Source: UBA2589 sp038120095
GTDB taxonomy: Bacteria > Gemmatimonadota > Gemmatimonadetes > Longimicrobiales > Gaopeijiaceae
Length of the DNA: 64,000 nt
Direction of reading: 5' to 3'
Assembly: GCA_038120095.1 (NCBI GenBank)
Contig: JAYOKZ010000002.1
Location: 62,001-126,000 of the forward strand
Below are positions 37,167-44,434 of the stretch, one piece after another. The position numbers were made by a program, and so were the translations under genes. Position 1 is the first letter of the stretch; the number at the start of each line of letters is the position of its first letter. Below the pieces are notes generated by a model. The model was not told the origin of the DNA and did no database searches. It saw nothing but the letters and a program-made list of their open reading frames with translations.

Positions 37167-39047
37167 ATGGACACCTCCACGAGGGACCGTCTGGGCCTGC
37201 AGGTCGTGTCGACCGCAGTCGCCCTTGCCGTCACCCTTTCCGGATGGCTCCTCGCACGCGCCGAACTCGATGACCTCGCCGTCACGATGTTTGCTCTGGG
37301 GTATGCCTCAGCGGGTTGGGACCCCGCCCTCCGCGCCGTCCGATCCGTCCGCGCAGGCAGCCTCGACGTAGATGTCCTCATGCTGGTGGCGGCGGCGGGT
37401 GCGTCCTTCGTTGGCCATTGGCTGGAGGGGGCCGTCCTGCTCGTCCTCTTCTCTCTGGGCAATACGCTGGAAACGTTCGCGTTCCGCCGCACGAGACGCT
37501 CGATCGAGGCCCTGATCCGATTGCGCCCGGAGGAAGCGATCCATGTCATCGGGAGCTCAGAACGAGTGATCCCGGTCGGGGAACTCAATCCCGGAGACGT
37601 GGTGCGAGTCCGCCCCGGTGCACGTATTCCGGTCGACGGCGTGGTGGTCGGTGGAGGTTCTTCGGTGGACGAATCCACTCTGACGGGGGAGTCGGTCCCC
37701 GTTGCAAAGCGGGTGAGCGATCCGGTCTTCTCAGGGACGCTCAACGGGTCGGGCTCCCTCGACATTCAGATGACTCGACCGGCCGACCAGACGGCCCTCG
37801 CGCGCATTCTGTCGCTGGTCGAACGAGCTCGAGAGTCGAAAGCGCCCACGCAGAGCTGGATCGAAGAGGTCGAAGGGCGCTACGCCGCGGGTGTCATCCT
37901 GGCCTCGGGCCTGGCAGTCGTTGTGCCGTGGGGGCTGCTCGGGTGGGCGTTCGAAGATGCCCTCTATCGTGCGATGACGCTGCTCGTCGTCGCCTCACCC
38001 TGTGCACTGGTGATCTCCATTCCGGCCACCATCGTCTCCGCCGTAGCCAACGGGGCTCGGCATGGGATCCTGTTCAAGGGTGGCGCGCACATCGATACCC
38101 TGGCCGACGTGACCACATTCGCGGTGGACAAGACCGGTACGGTCACGGTGGGGCGCCCCGACGTCGTTGCGATCCGGACCGGGACCGGATCATCCGAAGA
38201 CGCTCTCGTGTCCGCCGCAGCGGCGGCCGAGTGCCGGTCCGAGCACCACCTCGCAGCTTCGATCGTCCGAGCAGCCGGGGCGCGATCCCTCCCGATCGAG
38301 CAGCCCTCCACGTTTCTCTCCTTCACCGGCCAGGGCGTCGCCGCTGAGGTGGGCCGTCGTCACGTTCGTGTCGGTGAGCCGGAGTTCGTTCGCACACACG
38401 TTCGGCACTTCGATGAGTCTCTCGGAGCGGACCTCCGAGCGGACCACCCCTCGGCGACCCTCGTGCACGTCGCCATCGATGAACGACACGCGGGTGTATT
38501 CGCGATTCAGGATCACCCGAGAGACAGCGCAAAGCGAGCGGTCTCCGAGCTCCAGACCGTCGGTGTGGACCGGGTCATGATGCTGACCGGCGACTCGGAG
38601 GCGACGGCGCGAGCGATCGGCGAGATGGTCGGGATCAGCGAGATCCACGCAGACCTCGCGCCCGACGAAAAGTCGAGGATCCTCGAGAAGACACGTGGCC
38701 GGGGTGGTGTCGCGATGGTGGGCGATGGCGTGAATGATGCCCCGGCGCTGGCCGTCGCCGATGTAGGCATCGCGATCGGTGCGGCAGGCACGGACGTGGC
38801 CCTGGAGACCGCCGATGTCGTCATCATGGGCGAAGACCTGTCCAGCCTGGCCCACGCGGTTCGACTCAGTCGACGAACCCGTCGTATCGTGCGCCAGAAC
38901 CTCGCCTTTGCCCTCTGTACGATGACCCTGCTTGTACTCGCGGCGTCCATGGGCTGGATCGGGCTGACCGCCGGGGTCATCGGGCACGAAGGCTCCACGG
39001 TGATCGTCGTCTTCAACGGCCTGCGGCTCCTGGCCGACCGCTGGTGA
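37167..39047 (+). CDS. P1B-4-type heavy-metal transporting ATPase (Fe/Co efflux candidate)
   Basis: A 626-residue P-type ATPase. TGES at 173-176, SPC at 277-279 in TM4 (not CPC), DKTGT at 321-325 and TM6 HEGST near 607-611. There is no N-terminal HMA domain. SPC plus HEGGT-type TM6 marks the P1B-4 group, whose characterised members export Fe(II) or Co(II) (Bacillus PfeT under PerR/Fur is the known case). Here a 25-bp palindrome sits before it. It lies between acs and an unknown protein. The metal is inferred; motifs are seen. Confidence 0.82.
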   Translation: MDTSTRDRLGLQVVSTAVALAVTLSGWLLARAELDDLAVTMFALGYASAGWDPALRAVRSVRAGSLDVDVLMLVAAAGASFVGHWLEGAVLLVLFSLGNTLETFAFRRTRRSIEALIRLRPEEAIHVIGSSERVIPVGELNPGDVVRVRPGARIPVDGVVVGGGSSVDESTLTGESVPVAKRVSDPVFSGTLNGSGSLDIQMTRPADQTALARILSLVERARESKAPTQSWIEEVEGRYAAGVILASGLAVVVPWGLLGWAFEDALYRAMTLLVVASPCALVISIPATIVSAVANGARHGILFKGGAHIDTLADVTTFAVDKTGTVTVGRPDVVAIRTGTGSSEDALVSAAAAAECRSEHHLAASIVRAAGARSLPIEQPSTFLSFTGQGVAAEVGRRHVRVGEPEFVRTHVRHFDESLGADLRADHPSATLVHVAIDERHAGVFAIQDHPRDSAKRAVSELQTVGVDRVMMLTGDSEATARAIGEMVGISEIHADLAPDEKSRILEKTRGRGGVAMVGDGVNDAPALAVADVGIAIGAAGTDVALETADVVIMGEDLSSLAHAVRLSRRTRRIVRQNLAFALCTMTLLVLAASMGWIGLTAGVIGHEGSTVIVVFNGLRLLADRW

Positions 39048-39091
39048 CGAGCGCTGCGGAGTGGAGCCAACCCCCGCACGACACGGCGCCG

Positions 39092-39733
39092 TCAGTCGGT
39101 GGGAGCCTCCTCCGTATCGCTCAGCAGAGCCAGCTCAGGCGACCGCAGAATCTCCGAGAAGCCTTCCAGCACGGAGTCAAGCCAGGGGCTCAGCCTCGCA
39201 CGTCCTCCGCGAACGACCGGGTTGGGAATCCGCACCTTGAAGCGCACTTCGGAATCCGCCTCCGGGGCCGGGACCTCGGCATCCGACAGACGGAAACGAA
39301 GGGACAGCGGGCGGCGCTGACCACGTGCCAGCTCGCGAGCCGAAAGGCGACCCAGGACGGTGAGGATACGTTCGGCATCGTACAGCCGACCCAGTGGTCG
39401 AAGGCCGACAACCAGCGCCACATTCCCGCTCATCCCTCGGGAGGTTTCATCGAGGTATACGTCCAGACTCGCCATGTCGGAGCCGTCGAGCGGATGGAAG
39501 AAGAGGTACGCGCTTCGAGTCGATTCGCCCTCCCAACGTCCCTCGAATTGATGGCTTGTCGTCTTCTGCAGCCCCGATAGATCCCACCCCGAGGCGTTGG
39601 CAACCTCCCCGATCGCGTCGATCAGAGGCTCGAGTGTCAGGAACGGATCGGTCACGGTCTGATTCTCGACAGTGGCTCGGCCCGAATACCCGAAATCGAG
39701 GTCCGAACGATTGACACGTTTTTGAGCGGCCAT
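39092..39733 (-). CDS. Unknown protein divergent from the PerR-like gene
   Basis: A 213-residue protein with no motif I can name. It has a beta-rich first half (GRWEGESTRSAYLFFHPLDGSDMASLDVYLDET) and a charged helical end (SPWLDSVLEGFSEILRSPELALL). No signal peptide or membrane segment. It sits between the metal ATPase and the PerR-like gene and is divergent from the latter, with about 55 bases between starts. It could belong to the same regulon, but that is inference. No function is assigned. Confidence 0.55.
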   Translation of the reverse strand: MAAQKRVNRSDLDFGYSGRATVENQTVTDPFLTLEPLIDAIGEVANASGWDLSGLQKTTSHQFEGRWEGESTRSAYLFFHPLDGSDMASLDVYLDETSRGMSGNVALVVGLRPLGRLYDAERILTVLGRLSARELARGQRRPLSLRFRLSDAEVPAPEADSEVRFKVRIPNPVVRGGRARLSPWLDSVLEGFSEILRSPELALLSDTEEAPTD

Positions 39734-39788
39734 GTAACGTTCATGTGTTCCGAGTCCGTCCCGAAGGGCGTTGGGTAGTACGATCCTT

Positions 39789-40247
39789 ATGTCCAGTCAT
39801 TCTGCGAGCGATCTGCGCCTCCGAGAAGCCCTGGAGGAGAGCGGCCAACGGTTTACAGAGCAGCGAGCTGCCGTCTTCCGGTATCTCGCCAGCACGGATG
39901 TGCATCCCACCGCAGACGAAGTGTTCCTCGCCGTGCGAAAGACGCTGCCGGCGATCTCCCTCGCGACCGTCTACAAGAGCCTGGAGACGCTGGTGGGGTG
40001 CGGCCTCGCGGTCAAGCTGAGCTATGCGGATCACTCGGCCAGGTACGATGGGCGTACGGATCCTCACCATCATGCGCGCTGCGTGGTCTGCGAGTGCGTC
40101 CTGGATCTTCCGGGGGAGATCTCCCGAGGAGAAATCGATGCCCTCCGGGGGACTGCCGGAAGCTTCACGGTGACGGGTTACCGCCTCGAACTGTCCGGAT
40201 ACTGCTCCGTCTGTCTGACGGCGAAGGATCAGGCCGTCTCGGCCTGA
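39789..40247 (+). CDS. perR: PerR-like (Fur family) metalloregulator
   Basis: A 152-residue Fur-family regulator. With ATG 39789 as residue 1, the regulatory metal ligands line up with Bacillus PerR: H39 (HPTADEVF), D87 (RYD), H93/H95 (DPHHHARC) and D106 (VLDL, where Fur usually has Glu). The structural zinc Cys pairs are C98/C101 and C139/C142. This Asp pattern favours peroxide sensing by metal-catalysed His oxidation. It is followed 3 bases later by dacB. A candidate operator is at 37119. Type is by residues, not by test. Confidence 0.82.
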   Translation: MSSHSASDLRLREALEESGQRFTEQRAAVFRYLASTDVHPTADEVFLAVRKTLPAISLATVYKSLETLVGCGLAVKLSYADHSARYDGRTDPHHHARCVVCECVLDLPGEISRGEIDALRGTAGSFTVTGYRLELSGYCSVCLTAKDQAVSA

Positions 40248-40250
40248 CCT

Positions 40251-41999
40251 GTGCGGGTCTTTCTGGCTCGTCTGTCGCCCGCATGGCCGAAGGCACGGGT
40301 ACTCGGGAGATGTGGCATCCTCGCGCTCGGCTTCGTCCAGTTCGCACCCTCAGTCCACGGACAGGATGTGGACCGTTTACGGATGGACCTCCTCGAGACG
40401 TTCCGATTGCCCACCTGGGGAGATGCGCGATGGGGAGCGCTTGTGTACTCCCTCGACTCTGGCGATACCATACTCGCACTCTCCCCGGACAGTGCCCTCG
40501 CGCCTGCGTCGAACCTCAAGCTGTTGACCACCGCCGCGGCCCTGCACCGGCTCGGCCCGGACTATCGATTCCATACCTACGTGCTTTCGACTGCTGCCGT
40601 TCGGGATGGAGTGCTGGACGGTGACCTGACGCTGTACGGAACCGGTGACCCCGGCATCTCCGATCGCTTCTTCGGGCGCAAGGACGAGGTGTTCCAGAGG
40701 CTGATCGATCAGCTGGAGTCAGCAGGTATCTCCGAGATCAGTGGGGATCTGGTCGCCGACGCCTCGTTCTTCCCCGGCCCTCTTCGCTCGGAGGGTTGGG
40801 AGCCCGAGGACCTGAATGAACACTTCACCGCCGGCGTGTCGGCACTGTCGTTCAACGAGAACGTCGTGTCCTTCCGCATCCGGCCGAGTGGCGCAGGGAG
40901 CCCACCCCTGGTCGAGACCATCCCACCTCATTCGGCCCTCGAAGTCCGGAACGATGCGATGACCGTCAGCGGTCGTGCTCGCCCGCGACTCGCAATCTTG
41001 CGCGAGGATCCACTCGGGCCCGTACGAATCACGGGCCGTCTCGCTCAGAATTCCCGGGACGTCTGGCGGCAGATGACGGTCGCCGTCCCTGCAGATTTCG
41101 TGGGCGCATCATTCCGGGCCGCGCTTGAGGGGCGCGGCATCACCGTGCGTGGGGAAACACGCAGGGTCGAACTCCCTGTCGAGTCCGTCGTCAAACGGCT
41201 GAGCGCTCCGGCACTGAATCGACCGGGCGCCCGGATCCTCGCGAGACACACATCGCAACCACTGTCGGAGTATCTCGCGGTCGTAAACAAGGAGAGCAAC
41301 AACCTCTTCTCAGAGCTGATCTTTCGAGCTGTAGGTCGGGCAGACTCGGGTTTGGGCTCTCCCCACGCCAGTTCCGAAGCGGTGCGCGGAAGTCTCCTCG
41401 CCCTCGGCATCGACACCTCAGGACTCCAGCAGTATGACGGATCCGGCCTGTCGAGCGAGAACCGGGTCAGCGCCGCGACGTTTGTCGACCTCTTCCGGCG
41501 TATGAGCGCCGGTCCCTTCTGGCCACCATTCTGGGCCTCACTCCCGAGAGCAGGAACACGAGGGGAATTGGGTCGGATGTACCGGAGTGCCGCGGCAGGC
41601 AACCTCAGGGCGAAGACCGGCACGATCGAGGGAGTGTCCGCACTGAGTGGCGTGGTCCGCTCACGGGACGGCGAGAGACTCGCGTTTTCCCTGATCGTCA
41701 ACGATTCGCCCTCTCAAACCCGCGCCAAGAGGGTGGAGAATGAAATCGGGGTTCGCCTCGCCAACTTCCAGCGTTCTCCGGGTACCGCCCCACCTGTATA
41801 CCAAGAGACGGCTGACATGTCATCGACGGCCGTATCGACCGCAGACCGTCATCGGGTGAGCAGGGGTGAGAGTCTGTCGGGAATCGCTCTTCGCTACGGG
41901 GTCAGTGTGGATGATCTCCTGGAACTCAATCCTCGGTTGGACCGAAATCGAATCTTCGCAGGCCAGTGGCTCACGATCTCCCGCCAGGGAGGCGATTGA
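40251..41999 (+). CDS. dacB: D-alanyl-D-alanine carboxypeptidase/endopeptidase (DacB/S13) with C-terminal LysM
   Basis: A 582-residue S13 penicillin-binding protein. Signal peptide near residues 17-37; SXXK is S87-N-L-K90; the SXN motif is KESNNL; KTG is AKTGTIEGVSALSG. It trims peptidoglycan peptides in the periplasm. The C-terminal 45 residues are a LysM repeat (VSRGESLSGIALRYGVSVDDLLELNPRL), not usual in DacB, and would anchor it to glycan. GTG 40251 starts 3 bases after perR. Confidence 0.87.
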   Translation: MRVFLARLSPAWPKARVLGRCGILALGFVQFAPSVHGQDVDRLRMDLLETFRLPTWGDARWGALVYSLDSGDTILALSPDSALAPASNLKLLTTAAALHRLGPDYRFHTYVLSTAAVRDGVLDGDLTLYGTGDPGISDRFFGRKDEVFQRLIDQLESAGISEISGDLVADASFFPGPLRSEGWEPEDLNEHFTAGVSALSFNENVVSFRIRPSGAGSPPLVETIPPHSALEVRNDAMTVSGRARPRLAILREDPLGPVRITGRLAQNSRDVWRQMTVAVPADFVGASFRAALEGRGITVRGETRRVELPVESVVKRLSAPALNRPGARILARHTSQPLSEYLAVVNKESNNLFSELIFRAVGRADSGLGSPHASSEAVRGSLLALGIDTSGLQQYDGSGLSSENRVSAATFVDLFRRMSAGPFWPPFWASLPRAGTRGELGRMYRSAAAGNLRAKTGTIEGVSALSGVVRSRDGERLAFSLIVNDSPSQTRAKRVENEIGVRLANFQRSPGTAPPVYQETADMSSTAVSTADRHRVSRGESLSGIALRYGVSVDDLLELNPRLDRNRIFAGQWLTISRQGGD

Positions 42000-42106
42000 G
42001 CACAGAACCCCTCGAGGAATGCGTGCCCGACCCCTCGCCACTCCGGCGAGGCGCCAACCTCCGCGAGGGAGAATGGCAATACGATCGGCGGAGGTACTTC
42101 CTCTCT

Positions 42107-42385
42107 CTAGCTCCCGGACGGCCCTCGCCCCGTCGCGGAGCGAAGACGACGGCGAAGCTCGACCTCGGACATCGAGTCGATCGTGCGGCGAGCCGAGCGC
42201 TCGCTGTTCCAGCGCACGTCCTCGAGCTGAACGCGCGCTCCACCCTCTGCCATCATGACGAGGTGGTAGCGTCCCTTGTAATCAGTCGTCTCTGAAGTCA
42301 CCGCGGTCGCGATCCAGGAGTGGCCTTCTGCGTCCGAGAACTGTCTCATGATGAGTGCGATGTCTGAGGGTCTGCACGTGGACAT
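42107..42385 (-). CDS. Small conserved-looking hypothetical protein
   Basis: A 92-residue frame from ATG 42385. The end (DYKGRYHLVMMAEGGARVQLEDVRWNSERSARRTIDSMSEVELRRRLRSA) looks like a real fold: a beta hairpin then a helix. The frame runs open upstream to 42703, but that part is Arg/Pro-rich and shadows the opposite strand. ATG 42421 is an alternative start. No function is assigned. It lies between dacB (convergent) and the EamA gene (divergent). Confidence 0.5.
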   Translation of the reverse strand: MSTCRPSDIALIMRQFSDAEGHSWIATAVTSETTDYKGRYHLVMMAEGGARVQLEDVRWNSERSARRTIDSMSEVELRRRLRSATGRGPSGS

Positions 42386-42645
42386 CGTCGAGGGACGATG
42401 ATTCCGACTCAACGCTACCATCGCCGCTCCATTCGTCAAGGAATGGTCGCGTCCCATGCCGGCAAGACACTGCTGAAGGGCGGGGGGTGGCCGCGCGAGG
42501 CACCTCCCCACATCGACCTTTGTCTGAGCGGCGTTATCGACCCCGGGGGCCACGAATCGGCGTGCTGGGGGCACGTGGTTGGAGCGCAGCGATTCGACGT
42601 TAGATTCGCGCTCTTCAGAGGCACCACGCCGAGCCCGGGAAATTG

Positions 42646-43593
42646 ATGACCTCGCGAAAAGCGGACGCGGCCACCGATCTCTGGCTCGTCGGACTGGCGG
42701 CAATCTGGGGGATCAACTTCTCGATCGTGAAGGTGGTTCTCGAGCAGGTTCCTCCGCTCGCGTTCAACGCCCTTCGATTCCCCCTCGCGTGCGCAGCCCT
42801 GGGCCTGCTCGTGTGGCACCGGCACGAGCGAGTCCTTCCCGACCGTCGAGATCTCGGCCGAATCCTGCTCCTCGGCGGGGTGGGCAACGTCCTGTATCAA
42901 GTCGCCTTCATTATCGGGATCGACTGGACATACGCCGGAAACGCGAGCCTGCTGTTGTCCACTACCCCCGTGTGGACCGTGATGCTGTCAGCCGCCGCCG
43001 GCCATGAATATCCGAGCCGATCAGTCGTCTTTGGCGTCACCGGCACCCTGATCGGCATGATGTTCGTCGTGGCCGGCGGCGGCGAGCAACTCTCTCTGGG
43101 GTCCGACACCCTGAGGGGTGACCTGCTCATGATCGTGGCATCGGTCCTCTGGTCGGTCTACACCGTGTTGGGAGCGGCACCTGTTGTTCGTTACGGGGCC
43201 CTTCGCATGACGACCTGGACTCTCTGGGTGGGAACGCCGATCCTCGTGATCATGGGGATTCCGTCACTCGGGGCGACCGATCTGACGGGGGTCACCCTCG
43301 GCGCGTGGCTAGGCGTCGTCTACGCGGGGCTCTTCGCGATCGCCCTCGCTTACGTTCTCTGGTATCACGGGGTTGAGCGGCTGGGAAACAGTCGAACGGC
43401 CGTTTATTCCAACCTCGTGCCGGTTTGGGCCCTGATCACGGCGTGGGTCTGGCTCGGTGAGCGCCCCTCGGGGCTTCAACTCGTCGGAGCCGTGTGCATC
43501 CTGCTGGGACTCTCCGTCGCACGAGTCGGCCAATCCCGGTCCGACTCTGGCGGGCGTCAGTCGGGCGACTCAACGGACGAGGACCCCAACTGA
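42646..43593 (+). CDS. EamA/DMT family membrane transporter
   Basis: A 315-residue protein with the ten-helix, two-repeat DMT/EamA layout. The N-terminal repeat has LWLVGLAAIWGINFSIVKVVLEQVPPLAFNALRF, the second has 'LLMIVASVLWSVYTVLGAAPVVRYGALRMTTWTLWVG'. It probably exports or imports a small metabolite; the substrate is unknown. ATG 42646 is used, with TTG 42643 as alternative. Its end overlaps by 37 bases the convergent zinc-ribbon gene. Confidence 0.85.
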   Translation: MTSRKADAATDLWLVGLAAIWGINFSIVKVVLEQVPPLAFNALRFPLACAALGLLVWHRHERVLPDRRDLGRILLLGGVGNVLYQVAFIIGIDWTYAGNASLLLSTTPVWTVMLSAAAGHEYPSRSVVFGVTGTLIGMMFVVAGGGEQLSLGSDTLRGDLLMIVASVLWSVYTVLGAAPVVRYGALRMTTWTLWVGTPILVIMGIPSLGATDLTGVTLGAWLGVVYAGLFAIALAYVLWYHGVERLGNSRTAVYSNLVPVWALITAWVWLGERPSGLQLVGAVCILLGLSVARVGQSRSDSGGRQSGDSTDEDPN

Positions 43594-44345
43594 CCACGGT
43601 GAATGATTTCCGGAAACTCGTAGAAGAGAACGCCGTCGCTGGAGATCTCCGAACATACTCGGAACCCATCGTCGAGGGAGATCAGGATCGTCTCGGCGTC
43701 TGGCAAGGACAGATTCAGGTCTGCGGCCACTTCCGTCACCGTCAGTCGCCCGCCCTTCGCCTCGGCCAGCCTCAGAATTTTTCGCTGGACCCCGACCATG
43801 ATCGCCTTCTTGCGGTCCATCAGCCCCCGCCACCCCGAGTAGAACGTCAGCGAGCCGCCGCCTCCAAGGACCGAGCCCGTCGCGATCGCGGCCAGTTCCC
43901 ACTCGACGAACCCGATCAGGACCAGCAGACTCCCGAGGAGAACCAGCCCCGTACCCAGCACCCGCCGCTTGACGCCCGCACTCGGAAGTCGCTCGTCCGG
44001 CACTGCCTCGACCAGCCGTCGCTCGGGCTCGGATCCCGTCGCGACCAGCGCACGGGAAGCATTCTCCCACCCCAGGCCGCACCCGGGGCAGACGAGATGC
44101 TTGCGGCGGGCCAGCCAGTAGACGAGCCCACCGAAGCCGTAGGTGAAGAGCGAGGCCCCAACCAGCAGACCGACATGGCCCACTCTGCGGAAGTAGGGCA
44201 TCCCCTCCCCCTGGTACGCGCAACGCGGACAGCGCCGGACACCGGACGGCCGCGTGACGGCTGCGCCGACCGGGGTGGAAGTCCCGCAGGTAGGGCATCG
44301 TGCCGCACCGCCATGGAGCGTTTCGCCGCATGTGGAACAACGCAT
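43557..44345 (-). CDS. Zinc-ribbon membrane protein with C-terminal winged helix
   Basis: A 262-residue protein. There are four CXXC pairs: C3/C6 and C17/C20 (a zinc ribbon), C39/C42, and C86/C89. Membrane helices lie near 56-79, 127-147 and 150-170. Residues about 185-246 look like a winged helix (GRLTVTEVAADLNLSLPDAETILISLDDGFRVCSEI). ATG 44345 is the true start; the frame upstream to 44741 is Arg-rich. It ends 37 bases inside the EamA gene. A membrane-anchored zinc and DNA-binding-like protein; role unknown. Confidence 0.68.
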   Translation of the reverse strand: MRCSTCGETLHGGAARCPTCGTSTPVGAAVTRPSGVRRCPRCAYQGEGMPYFRRVGHVGLLVGASLFTYGFGGLVYWLARRKHLVCPGCGLGWENASRALVATGSEPERRLVEAVPDERLPSAGVKRRVLGTGLVLLGSLLVLIGFVEWELAAIATGSVLGGGGSLTFYSGWRGLMDRKKAIMVGVQRKILRLAEAKGGRLTVTEVAADLNLSLPDAETILISLDDGFRVCSEISSDGVLFYEFPEIIHRGQLGSSSVESPD

Positions 44346-44434
44346 CTGGTCTGCCCAAGGTCGTCGATTGGTTCGGTATCGGTCCCTACGCCGCCAACCG
44401 GTGAAAGGTTCAGCCCGGTCGGCATCGATGAGCG

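Noticed and set aside
42424..42703. Upstream extension of the 42107 gene
   Set aside because: Arg/Pro-rich and shares bases with the EamA gene leader; likely a shadow.
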